NCBI RefSeq assembly: GCF_001258055.1
Contig: NZ_CVRM01000035.1
Location: 1-64,000, forward strand
DNA length: 64,000 nt
Source: Phaeobacter italicus
GTDB taxonomy: Bacteria > Pseudomonadota > Alphaproteobacteria > Rhodobacterales > Rhodobacteraceae
Reading direction: 5' to 3'
This document shows, one piece after another, positions 51,710 to 60,641 of this stretch. Within the stretch, counting starts at the first letter, position 1; each line of letters starts with the position of its first letter. The notes beneath the pieces were generated by a model, which saw only the letters and a list, made by a program, of their open reading frames with translations, searched no databases and was not told the DNA's origin. The position numbers were made by a program, and so were the translations under genes.

Positions 51710-52321
51710 ATGTTTGATTCAAAGATCCGCCCGTTGATTGATCCGGTTCTGAACGCCCAGGGCGCAGTGATTGCGCGCGCAGGCATAAGCGCCAATCAGG
51801 TGACATTGCTGGGGCTGGCGCTGGGGTTGCTGTCGGCGGTGATGATCGCCTGTGGCCTGTTTGCGCTGGCCTTGCTGCCGTTGCTCTTGTCGCGGCTGGC
51901 CGATGGTCTGGACGGTGCGGTGGCGCGCGCCAGCGAGCCAAGCGACTTTGGCGGCTATCTTGATATCACCTGCGATTTTCTGTTCTACGGCGCGGTGCCG
52001 CTTGCCTTTGTGCTGGCCGATCCTGTGCAAAACGGCGTCGCCGGGGCGTTCCTGCTGATGACCTTCTATGTGAATGGCACCAGTTTTCTCGGCTACGCGG
52101 TGCTGGCGGAAAAGCACAAGATGAAGAGCGAAGCGCGCGGTGTCAAAACGCTCTATTTCACCGGGGGGCTGCTGGAAGGGGCCGAAACCATCGGCTTTTT
52201 CGTGCTCCTGTGTCTGCTGCCTGCATGGTTTGCCCCTATGGCCTGGGTCTTTGGCGCGCTGTGTCTGGTGACTGCGGGCTCGCGCGTGCTGCTGGCGCTG
52301 CGGGTGTTTCGCCGCGACTGA
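51710..52321 (+). CDS. CDP-alcohol phosphatidyltransferase family protein
   Basis: A 203-residue integral membrane enzyme with six helices. The family motif DGxxAR...GxxxDxxxD is visible as DGAVARASEPSDFGGYLDITCD (the spacing after AR is one residue short of the E. coli PgsA form). It should move a CDP-linked phosphatidyl group onto an alcohol acceptor in phospholipid synthesis; the acceptor is unknown. ATG 51710 (MFDSKIRPL) fits the family start; a longer in-frame ATG at 51671 adds 13 residues. It stands alone, divergent from the aldo/keto reductase. Confidence 0.88.
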   Translation: MFDSKIRPLIDPVLNAQGAVIARAGISANQVTLLGLALGLLSAVMIACGLFALALLPLLLSRLADGLDGAVARASEPSDFGGYLDITCDFLFYGAVPLAFVLADPVQNGVAGAFLLMTFYVNGTSFLGYAVLAEKHKMKSEARGVKTLYFTGGLLEGAETIGFFVLLCLLPAWFAPMAWVFGALCLVTAGSRVLLALRVFRRD

Positions 52322-52429
52322 GGTGCTGCGCCGCGCGCCCCGAATTTGAGTATTTATGGAAAGATGACGGGGCAAGGGCAGGGGCCCCTGCGACGTCTGC
52401 CATCGCCGCTGGCCAGTCATGGCCCCACG

Positions 52430-52459
52430 AAAAAGGCCCGCCAGAGGAGGCGGGCCTTT
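52430..52459 (-). terminator. terminator of the purine uptake operon
   Basis: GGCCCGCC pairs with GGCGGGCC around AGAGGA (52435-52456). On the minus strand TTTTT follows the stem. It lies 38 bp after the stop codon of the BMP binding-protein gene, the last gene of the leftward operon. Confidence 0.88.
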
Positions 52460-52493
52460 CGTGTTGTTTCATCTATCAGATGGTGCGAGCCGC

Positions 52494-53570
52494 TTATTGC
52501 GGGATGTCGCCTTCAAGACCTTCGACGTAGAAGTTCATGCCGGCCAGGGTGCCGTCATCGGCGGTTTCGCCGTCTGCCAGCCAGTCAGAGCCGTCCTGTT
52601 TCTTGATCGGGCCGGTAAAGGCGTGGTAGCTGCCATCGGCCAGCGAAGCCTTGAGCGCCAGGGCAGAGGCCTTGATCTCTGCCGGAACAGCGTCGGAAAT
52701 CTCGCCAATTTTCACCATGCCGGCGCCGATGCCGTCCCAGGTGTCGCTGCTTTCCCAGGTGCCGTCCATAACCGCCTTGGTGCGGGCGATGTAGTAAGGC
52801 GCCCAGTCATCGATGATGGAGGAGACGCGCGGCTTGGGGCCGTATTCCGCCATATCCGAGGCCTGACCAAAGGTGATCACATTGCCTGCGGCCTGAGCGG
52901 CGGCCTGCGGCGCGGTGGAGTCGGTGTGCTGCAGGATCACGTCTGCGCCCTGTTCGATCAGAACCTTGGCAGCGTCAGCTTCTTTTGCAGGATCAAACCA
53001 GGTGAAGGCCCAGACGATTTTGAACTGAACGTCGGGGTTGACTTCCTTGGCGTGCAGATAGGCAGAGTTGATGCCGCGGATCACTTCGGGGATCGGGTAG
53101 GAGCCGATGTAGCCGATGATGTTGCTCTCGGTCATCTGGCCTGCGATGTGGCCCTGAACGGCGCGGCCTTCGTAGAAGCGGGCAGAATAGGTCGAGACGT
53201 TGTCAGCGCGCTTGTAGCCGGTGGCGTGCTCGAACTTCACGTTGGGGAATTTCTTGGCAACGTTGATGGTTGGATCCATGTAGCCAAAGGAGGTGGTGAA
53301 GATGAGATCCGCGCCTTCCAGCGCCATCTGGGTCATGACGCGCTCGGCGTCGGGGCCTTCGGCCACGTTTTCGACGTAGACGGTTTCGACCTTGTCGCCG
53401 AATTCCTCGACCACGGCCTTGCGGCCCTGATCATGTTCGTAGGTCCAGCCACCATCGCCCACCGGGCCAACATAGACAAAGCCGACTTTGGTTTTGTCAT
53501 CTGCGGCCACGGCGCCGGTTGCCAGGCCAAACGCCACAGCGGCGCTGGTCAGCAGTTTGTTCAATTTCAT
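52494..53570 (-). CDS. BMP-family ABC transporter substrate-binding protein
   Basis: A 358-residue periplasmic binding protein. The signal peptide is MKLNKLLTSAAVAFGLATGAVA; the mature protein starts ADDKTKVGFVYVGPVGDGGWTYEHDQG, which is typical of BMP (basic membrane protein/PnrA-type) nucleoside-binding proteins. Later features are AEGPDAERVMTQMALEGADLIFTTSFGYMDP, ARFYEGRAVQGHIAGQMTESN and ADVILQHTDSTA. Family members bind purine nucleosides or related ligands. It is the last gene of the leftward operon with the two permeases, ATPase and xdh genes, so a purine ligand is expected. A 70-bp gap separates it from the upstream permease. Confidence 0.92.
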   Translation of the reverse strand: MKLNKLLTSAAVAFGLATGAVAADDKTKVGFVYVGPVGDGGWTYEHDQGRKAVVEEFGDKVETVYVENVAEGPDAERVMTQMALEGADLIFTTSFGYMDPTINVAKKFPNVKFEHATGYKRADNVSTYSARFYEGRAVQGHIAGQMTESNIIGYIGSYPIPEVIRGINSAYLHAKEVNPDVQFKIVWAFTWFDPAKEADAAKVLIEQGADVILQHTDSTAPQAAAQAAGNVITFGQASDMAEYGPKPRVSSIIDDWAPYYIARTKAVMDGTWESSDTWDGIGAGMVKIGEISDAVPAEIKASALALKASLADGSYHAFTGPIKKQDGSDWLADGETADDGTLAGMNFYVEGLEGDIPQ

Positions 53571-53640
53571 CTTTACGGACTCCCCGTTTTGGTTGTTACG
53601 CCCAGGAGAGGGCCCTGGACGATGAGCGACCCCCGCCAGA

Positions 53641-54561
53641 TCAGCGGGAGGCGTGGAAATTGCGGCCAAGGGCGGCGGGTGCGCTGCTCTTGTCCGCGGA
53701 AAGGATAACAAGCACGATAATTGTGATCACGTAGGGCGACATTGCCAGATACTCGACCGGGATGGCAACGCCTGCGGCCTGCAGATTGAGCTGCACAACG
53801 GTGACGCCGCCAAAAAGATAGGCACCAAGCAGCGCGCGCCAGGGCTTCCAGCTGGCAAAGACCACCAGCGCCAGCGCGATCCAGCCAACACCGGCCGTCA
53901 TGCCTTCGGTCCATTGCGGTACCCGGATGAGGCTGATGTAGGCGCCGCCAATGCCCGCACAGGCGCCGCCAAACAGGATCGCCATCAGACGGATACGGAT
54001 CACCTTGTAGCCAAGCGCATGGGCGGCATCGTGGTTTTCCCCCACCGCGCGCAGCACCAGCCCGGCGCGCGAGAACTTCAGCAGCGCCCAGACCGCGGCG
54101 GTGAGCGCGATGCCGAAATAGAGAATGATGTCATGGCCAAACAGGATCGGGCCAACCACCGGCAGATCGCTGAGGACGGGAATGTGGATGTCGCTCATCT
54201 GCGGCGGTTTCACCCCCACATAAGATTGCCCCATCAAGGCCGACAGCCCCAGGCCGAACAATGTCAGCGCCAGACCCGACGCCACCTGATTGGCCTGCGC
54301 AATCTGTGTCAGAAAGCCAAACAGCACCGACAGCGCAGCCCCGGCAAAGGCGGCCGCAAAAAAGCCCAGCAGGGGGGAGCCGGTTTCCACCGCGGTGGCA
54401 AACCCAGCAATGGCGCCGGTGATCATCATGCCTTCGACGCCAAGGTTCAGAACGCCTGATTTCTCCACCACCAGCTCTCCGATCGCGGCGATCAGGATCG
54501 GTGTGGCCGCCACCATCAGCGAGGCGACCAGGAGGACGGGATTGATTGCAGAAAGATCCAT
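53641..54561 (-). CDS. ABC transporter permease (BMP-type, second permease)
   Basis: A 306-residue inner-membrane protein of the BPD_transp_2 family with eight or more helices. Recognisable segments are AAIGELVVEKSGVLNLGVEGMMITGA (the conserved loop near the N-terminus) and RAVGENHDAAHALGYKVIRIRLMAILFGGACAGIGGAYISL. It forms the translocation channel together with the permease at 54563-55645; the two gene products are a typical heterodimer. ATG 54561 lies one base after the stop of the upstream permease. Confidence 0.92.
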   Translation of the reverse strand: MDLSAINPVLLVASLMVAATPILIAAIGELVVEKSGVLNLGVEGMMITGAIAGFATAVETGSPLLGFFAAAFAGAALSVLFGFLTQIAQANQVASGLALTLFGLGLSALMGQSYVGVKPPQMSDIHIPVLSDLPVVGPILFGHDIILYFGIALTAAVWALLKFSRAGLVLRAVGENHDAAHALGYKVIRIRLMAILFGGACAGIGGAYISLIRVPQWTEGMTAGVGWIALALVVFASWKPWRALLGAYLFGGVTVVQLNLQAAGVAIPVEYLAMSPYVITIIVLVILSADKSSAPAALGRNFHASR

Positions 54562-54562
54562 G

Positions 54563-55645
54563 TCACACCACCTCGGGTTTGCTGAGCGCAATGCGGAAAT
54601 TGGTCAGGAGATCCAGCGCCAGCAGGAAGAACAGCAGCATCCCCTGGAACACCTGGATCGCCGCCGAAGGCAGGCCCATGTTGGACTGCGCGATATCGCC
54701 GCCAATGTAGGTCAGCGCCATCAGCCCCCCCGCCAGCAGGATGCCCACGGGGTGCAACCGGCCCAGGAAGGCGACGATGATCGCGGTAAAGCCGTAGCCC
54801 ACGTTGAAATCGATGGAGATCTGACCAGAGGGGCCAGAGACCTCAAACAGGCCCGCAAGACCCGCCAGCGCGCCAGAGGTGCCAAGGCAGAACAGCACCA
54901 GCCGGGTGGGGTTCACGCCTGCAAACCGTGCGGCACGCGGGGCCTCGCCGCTCAGGCGGATGTGGTAGCCCAGCATGTGACGGTTCAGCAGCACATAGGC
55001 AAAGATCACCGCAATCAGCGCCGCCACAACGCCCCAGTGCATGCCGGTGCCGGTGATCAGCTCGGCGTTATGGGCGGCGTCCCAGGACTGCAGGTTGCGC
55101 GAACCGGGAAAGCCAAAGCCTTCGGGGTTTTTCAACAGGCCAAGCGAAACCGAGGCCAGGAACTGCTCGGCCACATAGACCAGCATCAGCGAGACCAGGA
55201 TCTCATTGGTGCCAAAGCGGGTCTTCAGCACAGCGGGGATCATCGCCCAGGCCCAACCGCCAAGCGCGCCGGCCACCACCATCAGGGGAAAGATCAGCGC
55301 AGAATCCGCGGGATAAAACGCAAGGCCCGCACCGGCGCCGCAGATGGCGCCCATGATATACTGGCCTTCGGCGCCGATGTTCCAGATCCCGGCGCGAAAG
55401 CCCAGGGACAGGCCGATGGCGATCAGCACCAGGGGCGCGCCCTTCACCAAAAGCTGCGGACGGTAGTAAAAGGCAAATTCGCCAAACAGCGGATCCCAGA
55501 AAATGGTGCGGATCGCCTCGACCGGGTTCTTGCCAAGCGCCGCAAACAAAAGCCCGCCTGCAATCATGGTCGCCAGCACCGCCACCAGCGGCGTTGCCAT
55601 CGACCAGACACGCGACGGCTGTGGTCTCTTTTCTAGCCGGATCAT
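54563..55645 (-). CDS. ABC transporter permease (BMP-type, first permease)
   Basis: A 360-residue membrane protein of the same BPD_transp_2 family. The conserved AIGLSLGFRAGIWNIGAEGQYIMGAICGAG segment is present, and SGEAPRAARFAGVNPTRLVLFCLGTSGALAGLAG forms the second half of the signature. The start is set at ATG 55645 (MIRLEKRPQPSR), because the frame continues to 55729 only through a low-quality N-terminal stretch. It is transcribed after the ATPase gene (gap 120 bp) and before the second permease. Confidence 0.91.
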   Translation of the reverse strand: MIRLEKRPQPSRVWSMATPLVAVLATMIAGGLLFAALGKNPVEAIRTIFWDPLFGEFAFYYRPQLLVKGAPLVLIAIGLSLGFRAGIWNIGAEGQYIMGAICGAGAGLAFYPADSALIFPLMVVAGALGGWAWAMIPAVLKTRFGTNEILVSLMLVYVAEQFLASVSLGLLKNPEGFGFPGSRNLQSWDAAHNAELITGTGMHWGVVAALIAVIFAYVLLNRHMLGYHIRLSGEAPRAARFAGVNPTRLVLFCLGTSGALAGLAGLFEVSGPSGQISIDFNVGYGFTAIIVAFLGRLHPVGILLAGGLMALTYIGGDIAQSNMGLPSAAIQVFQGMLLFFLLALDLLTNFRIALSKPEVV

Positions 55646-55765
55646 TGTTGTTGTTCCCCCCGGTCGCAGATCTGTGCCTGCGTGCCTGTCATCTTTCCAA
55701 AAATACTCACAGTCCCGACCGACCCGCACACGCGGCCCTTGGTGGGGATCAGCAGGGTCGCTGCG

Positions 55766-57283
55766 CTAGACATGCGCAACCTCCATCCCATGTGCGCCAC
55801 CCATCATCAGGCCGATTTCATCAACGCTCAGCCCTGTGGTGGGGCGCGGTGCGCTCAGGCGGCCTTCGTTCAGGGCGGCAAAACTGTCGGCGATCTCCAT
55901 CAGTTCGTCGAGATCCTGGCTGATGCAGATCACGGCGGTGCCGCCCGCGGCCAGATCCAGCAGCGACTGGCGGATCGCGGCGGCGGCGGCGGCATCCACG
56001 CCCCAGGTCGGCTGGTTCACCACCAGAACCTCGGGGCTTTGCAGCACCTCACGGCCGATGACGAATTTCTGCAGATTGCCCCCCGACAGCGAGCGGGCGG
56101 CGTTCTGCGGACCAGGGGTGCGCACGTCAAAGCGCTCGATGACCTTTTCGGCAAACTCCTGCGCCAGGCCCCATTTGAGAAACCCCCGGCTCGCCAGCCC
56201 TTCGCGGGTGGCGGCGGTCAGCATGGCGTTTTCCGTCAGGCTCATATCCGGGGCTGCGGCATGGCCCAGACGTTCCTCTGGTGCTGCGAGAATGCCGAGG
56301 CGGCGGCGGGCAACCGGGCCGAGGTGGCCGACTGGCGCACCCTCCAGCTTGACCGCATCGTCGGTGGTCAGCGTCTCGCCCGACAAAACGCCAAGCAGCT
56401 CGTCCTGGCCGTTGCCCGCAACCCCGCCAATTCCAAGGATTTCCCCTTTGCGAACAGTGAGGTGGACATTCTTCAGCGCGGTGCCAAAGGCCGATGGGGC
56501 AGGCACCGACAACCCGGTGATATCCAGCGCCACATCACCGAACGCGCGGCCTGATCGTTCGGGTGTCTGCAGCGCGGTGCCGACCATCATTTCGGCCATA
56601 TCCCGCGCCGAGGTCTCGGCCGGGACACATTCGCCCACATTCTTGCCCAGTCGCAGGATGGTGGCGTGATCGCACAGGGTGCGGATCTCTTCGAGTTTGT
56701 GGGAAATATACAGGATCGAGGTGCCCTCGGAGCGCAGCTTCTGCAGGGTCTGGAACAGGATATCCACCTCCTGCGGGGTCAGAACCGAAGTGGGCTCATC
56801 CATGATGAGCAGCTTGGGATCTTGCAGCAGGCAGCGGATGATTTCGACCCGCTGGCGTTCGCCTGCAGAGAGATCGCCAACCGTGCGATAGGGATCAAGC
56901 GGCAGGCCATAGGTTTCCGAAACCTCGCGGATGCGGCTTGCCAGATCCCGCATGGCGGGCGGGTTTTCCATGCCAAGGGCGATGTTTTCCGCCACGTTCA
57001 GCGCGTCAAACAGCGAAAAATGCTGAAAGACCATCGCAATGCCATCGGCGCGGGCCTGACGCGGCTCGCTTGGGGTATAGGGTTCCCCGCGCAACAGCAT
57101 GGTGCCGCTGTCGGGTTTCACCAGCCCGTAGATCATCTTGACCAGCGTCGATTTCCCGGCGCCGTTTTCGCCAAGCAGGGCGTGAACCTCTCCTGCGCCG
57201 ATATCAAAGGAGACCTGGTCGTTGGCGACCACTCCGGGATAGGCCTTGGTCAGGCCCTGCAGGCTCAGGAGAGGGTGTGTCAC
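55766..57283 (-). CDS. ABC transporter ATP-binding protein with two ABC domains
   Basis: A 505-residue cytoplasmic ATPase of the sugar/nucleoside importer type. The first domain has Walker A LLGENGAGKSTLVKMIYG, signature LSAGERQRVEIIRCL and Walker B LLIMDEPTSVLTPQ. The second domain lacks the P-loop lysine (GVAGNGQDELLGVLSG), has LSGGNLQKFVIGREVL and a Walker-B-like VLVVNQPTWGVDAAA; that asymmetry is normal in this family. It powers the permeases encoded at 53641-55645. The start codon overlaps the xdhC stop by 4 bp (ATGA), tying transport to the xanthine dehydrogenase genes. Confidence 0.94.
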   Translation of the reverse strand: MTHPLLSLQGLTKAYPGVVANDQVSFDIGAGEVHALLGENGAGKSTLVKMIYGLVKPDSGTMLLRGEPYTPSEPRQARADGIAMVFQHFSLFDALNVAENIALGMENPPAMRDLASRIREVSETYGLPLDPYRTVGDLSAGERQRVEIIRCLLQDPKLLIMDEPTSVLTPQEVDILFQTLQKLRSEGTSILYISHKLEEIRTLCDHATILRLGKNVGECVPAETSARDMAEMMVGTALQTPERSGRAFGDVALDITGLSVPAPSAFGTALKNVHLTVRKGEILGIGGVAGNGQDELLGVLSGETLTTDDAVKLEGAPVGHLGPVARRRLGILAAPEERLGHAAAPDMSLTENAMLTAATREGLASRGFLKWGLAQEFAEKVIERFDVRTPGPQNAARSLSGGNLQKFVIGREVLQSPEVLVVNQPTWGVDAAAAAAIRQSLLDLAAGGTAVICISQDLDELMEIADSFAALNEGRLSAPRPTTGLSVDEIGLMMGGAHGMEVAHV

Positions 57284-58233
57284 GCGCGTCTGTCCTTCTT
57301 CAACTCGTCTGTGGCGCCCATGCGCAAGAGCTCTGCCGCCACCCCGACCGCAATCATCTGCGGATGTTTGCCGAGGGCAGGATCCCCAATCGGGCAGGTG
57401 ATCCTTGCGATCTGGTCAGGGCGATGCCCCAAATCCGCCAGCCGCGACCGAAATCTCGCCCATTTGGTCGCAGATCCGATCAACCCGGCAAAGGAGAACC
57501 CCCGCTGCAACAGGGCGTGGCATAGCGCCAGATCCAGCGCATGGGAATAGGTAAGCACCAAATGATGTGCATTTTCAGGGCAATGGCTGACCAAAAGCGC
57601 AGGATCAGCAGCGGGCAAAACCGTGACATGGCCCGGTACATCCGGCGGAAACCGCTCAGGCCCGGTATCGACCCAGGTGATGTCGAGATCAGGCAGAGGC
57701 GCCAGAACACCGACCAGGGCGCGGCCGACATGGCCCGCCCCCCAGATCCACAGTGGCGTGTCGGGGCGGTGCACGGGTTCCAGAAACCAGCCATCGCTGA
57801 GCTGCGGTTCCGGGCGCTGTCCCTGGCTGCGGGCGAGCCCCATCTGGCGGCGCAGTGCCAATGGCGGGGTGTCTGCGCCTTTGCGATCCAGTGGGCGCAG
57901 GATGATGTCTGTGTCCAGATCACCGAGGTCATCGGCGCTGTAGATCTCGCTCCACAATGTGACAGAGCCACCGCAGCACTGGCCCAGATCGGGGCCGAGC
58001 GCACGGGTGGTCTGCAGACGGCGGTTACCGGTCTGCAACTGGCGGCGGGCGGCCTCTGCGGCCTCATGTTCCAGGGTGCCGCCACCGATGGTGCCGGATT
58101 GGCCGCCGTCCCAGACCAGCATGGCGGCGCCGACCTCGCGGGGGGAGGAGCCGCGGATGGCGGCAATCACCACCCGCACCACCGGCCCATGCGCCGCGAT
58201 CTGGCGGCTCAGATCCTGTAGGTCGAACCCCAT
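57280..58233 (-). CDS. xdhC: xanthine dehydrogenase accessory protein XdhC
   Basis: A 317-residue protein that supplies and inserts the sulphurated molybdenum cofactor into xanthine dehydrogenase. The N-terminal XdhC/CoxI domain has VVIAAIRGSSPREVGAAMLVWDGGQSGTIGGGTLEHEA and LGPDLGQCCGGSV (conserved CC). The C-terminal Rossmann domain has LWIWGAGHVGRALVGVL and VLTYSHALDLALCHALLQRG...FAGLIGSATKWARFRSRL. ATG 58233 lies two bases after the xdhB stop; an open frame runs to 58434 without family resemblance. It is the third gene of the xdh operon. Confidence 0.93.
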   Translation of the reverse strand: MGFDLQDLSRQIAAHGPVVRVVIAAIRGSSPREVGAAMLVWDGGQSGTIGGGTLEHEAAEAARRQLQTGNRRLQTTRALGPDLGQCCGGSVTLWSEIYSADDLGDLDTDIILRPLDRKGADTPPLALRRQMGLARSQGQRPEPQLSDGWFLEPVHRPDTPLWIWGAGHVGRALVGVLAPLPDLDITWVDTGPERFPPDVPGHVTVLPAADPALLVSHCPENAHHLVLTYSHALDLALCHALLQRGFSFAGLIGSATKWARFRSRLADLGHRPDQIARITCPIGDPALGKHPQMIAVGVAAELLRMGATDELKKDRRA

Positions 58234-58235
58234 TC

Positions 58236-60641
58236 CTAGGCCTCCGGCGCGATGCGGCGCACCGCGCGCCAGATCTCTTCGGATGTCGCGGGGGCGTTCA
58301 GCGCAGGGTAGCTGCCACCATAGGCCCCAACCGCATCGCTGAGCGCAAGCCAGGCCGAGATCCCCAGCATGAAGGGCGGCTCCCCCACTGCCTTTGAGCG
58401 ATAGATGCTGTCCTCGCGGTTCTCGCCGTTCCAAAGCGCGACATTGAACACATCGGGCCGGTCCGAACAGGCGGGGATCTTGTAGGTCGAGGGCGCATGG
58501 GTGCGCAGATTGCCGGTCTGATCCCAGACCAGTTCCTCTGTCGTGAGCCAGCCAGCCCCCTGCACATAGGCGCCTTCCACCTGGCCGATATCCAGCGCGG
58601 GGTTCAGCGAGGCCCCCGCATCATGCAGAACATCTGCCCGCAGGATCCGGTTTTCACCAGTGAGCCGGTCCACCACCACCTCGGTGATGGCCGCGCCATA
58701 GGCAAAGTAGAAGAAGGGGCGCCCCTTGCCCTGAATGCGGTCCCATTCCAGTTTCGGGGTTTTGTAATACCCGGTTGACGACAGGCTGATGCGGCCTGTG
58801 TAGCATTCCATCGCCGCCGCCTCAAAGCTCAGCTCTTCGCTGCCGATGATGACGCGATCGCCCTCAAAGCGCACCGCCGAAACGGGCTGCTGGTAGCGCT
58901 CGGCCAGATAGGCTGCCATGCGGTCACGGATGGTGTCGCAGGCGGCCTTGACCGCCATGCCGTTCAGGTCCGACCCGGAGGAGGCCGCCGTGGCCGAGGT
59001 GTTGGGCACCTTGGCCGTGTCGGTTGCGGTGATCTTTACCTTTTCCAGCGAGATGCCAAAGCGGCTGGCAGCGACCTGCGCGACCTTCTGGAACAGGCCC
59101 TGGCCCATTTCCGTGCCGCCGTGGTTCAGGTGGACCGACCCGTCCTGATAGACATGCACCAGCGCGCCTGCCTGATTGAGATGGGTCAGTGTGAAGGAGA
59201 TGCCGAATTTTACCGGCGAAAACGCAATGCCGCGCTTGAAGCGGTCATTCCCGGCGTTCCACGTGGCGATGTCCGCCTTGCGGGTTGCATAGTCCGATGT
59301 GTCCAGCAGCTCGGCGGTCAGCTCGTGCAGGATGAAATCCTCTACCGGCATATGGTAGGGGGTTGTCTGTACATCTGCCGCCGGTGTGGTGACATCGGCG
59401 GGGGCAGCCGGCGCCCCGCGAGAGGCAAGATCGCCTGCCGCATCCGGCGCGGGGACAAAGCTGTCGTGGGGCGCGCCCGCTGGCGCGGTGGCGGACTGCA
59501 TCGGCGCGTAATAATTGCGCTGGCGCAGCTCTACCGGGTCGAGCCCCAGCTTATGGGCCGCGTGATCCATCACCCGCTCGATCCCGACCATGCCCTGAGG
59601 CCCGCCAAAGCCACGGTAGGCGGTCGCACTTTGACGGTTGGTTTTCAGCCGGTGGCTTTCGATGCGAATTGCGGGGATCAGATAGGCGTTGTCGCTGTGC
59701 AGCATGGCGCGATCGGCCACCGGCAGCGACAGATCCTGCGCCCAGCCGCAATCGACCAGATGGGTGAACTCCACCCCCTGAATGCGCCCCTCTGCGTCAA
59801 ATCCCGCGCGATAGGAGATGCGGAAGGCGTGGCGCTTTCCGGTGATGGTCATGTCGTCGTCGCGGTCATAGCGCATCTTGCAGGTGCGGCCGGTGGCGCG
59901 GGCGGCGATGGCGCAGGCCACGGCCAGCGCGTTGCCCTGACTTTCCTTGCCACCAAAGCCACCGCCCATACGGCGGGTCTCGACCCGGACGGCGTGCATT
60001 GGCAGGCCGATGGCCTCTGCCACCTTGTGCTGGATTTCGGTCGGGTGCTGGGTCGAGGAGTTGACCAGCATGCCGCCGTCTTCCTGCGGCTGGGCCATTG
60101 CGGCCTGACCTTCAAGGTAGAAATGTTCCTGCCCGCCAAGATCGAATGTGTCCTCGACCACATGGGCCGCCGAGGTGATGGCGCTGTCTGCGTCACCTTT
60201 GGTGTAGATGCGGGGGCCATCTTCGAACCGGCTGTCTGCGGCCAGCGCGTCCTCCAGCGTCAGCAGGGCAGGGCGTTCGGCATAGCTGATCTGACCCTTG
60301 CGCGCCGCAACCCGTGCCGCACGATGCGAGGTGGCGACCACCAGAAACACCGGCTGGCCGATATGGTGGACCGATCCATTGGCCAACAGCGGCTCGTCAT
60401 GGGCGGAGGGCGAGACGTCGTTGTCAAAGGGCAGATCGTCAGCGGTGAGCACGGCCACCACGCCGTCGCTTTGGCGGACGGCATCCAGATCCAGTGCGGT
60501 GATGTCTGCGTGGGCCACTGTCGACAGGCCAAAGGCCAGATGCAGCGTGTCGCGCGGCGACGGGATGTCATCGACGTAACGCGCCTGACCGGTCACATGC
60601 AGACGCGCCGCGTCATGGGGGAGAGGTTTTGCAACAGCCAT
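58236..60641 (-). CDS. xdhB: xanthine dehydrogenase large subunit (molybdopterin-binding)
   Basis: An 801-residue molybdenum hydroxylase subunit. Visible are the aldehyde-oxidase-type N-terminal domain (TGQARYVDDIPSPRDTLHLAF), the molybdopterin-binding region (GGGFGGKESQGNALAVACAIAA) and the C-terminal segments AYRGFGGPQGMVGIERVMDHAAHKLGLD and HLNHGGTEMGQGLFQKVAQVAASRFGI. The molybdenum-contact Glu lies in the C-terminal part (KAVGEPPFMLGISAWLAL). It oxidises hypoxanthine to xanthine and urate. The start codon overlaps the xdhA stop (TGATG); a GTG at 60644 is possible but unlikely. Confidence 0.94.
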   Translation of the reverse strand: MAVAKPLPHDAARLHVTGQARYVDDIPSPRDTLHLAFGLSTVAHADITALDLDAVRQSDGVVAVLTADDLPFDNDVSPSAHDEPLLANGSVHHIGQPVFLVVATSHRAARVAARKGQISYAERPALLTLEDALAADSRFEDGPRIYTKGDADSAITSAAHVVEDTFDLGGQEHFYLEGQAAMAQPQEDGGMLVNSSTQHPTEIQHKVAEAIGLPMHAVRVETRRMGGGFGGKESQGNALAVACAIAARATGRTCKMRYDRDDDMTITGKRHAFRISYRAGFDAEGRIQGVEFTHLVDCGWAQDLSLPVADRAMLHSDNAYLIPAIRIESHRLKTNRQSATAYRGFGGPQGMVGIERVMDHAAHKLGLDPVELRQRNYYAPMQSATAPAGAPHDSFVPAPDAAGDLASRGAPAAPADVTTPAADVQTTPYHMPVEDFILHELTAELLDTSDYATRKADIATWNAGNDRFKRGIAFSPVKFGISFTLTHLNQAGALVHVYQDGSVHLNHGGTEMGQGLFQKVAQVAASRFGISLEKVKITATDTAKVPNTSATAASSGSDLNGMAVKAACDTIRDRMAAYLAERYQQPVSAVRFEGDRVIIGSEELSFEAAAMECYTGRISLSSTGYYKTPKLEWDRIQGKGRPFFYFAYGAAITEVVVDRLTGENRILRADVLHDAGASLNPALDIGQVEGAYVQGAGWLTTEELVWDQTGNLRTHAPSTYKIPACSDRPDVFNVALWNGENREDSIYRSKAVGEPPFMLGISAWLALSDAVGAYGGSYPALNAPATSEEIWRAVRRIAPEA

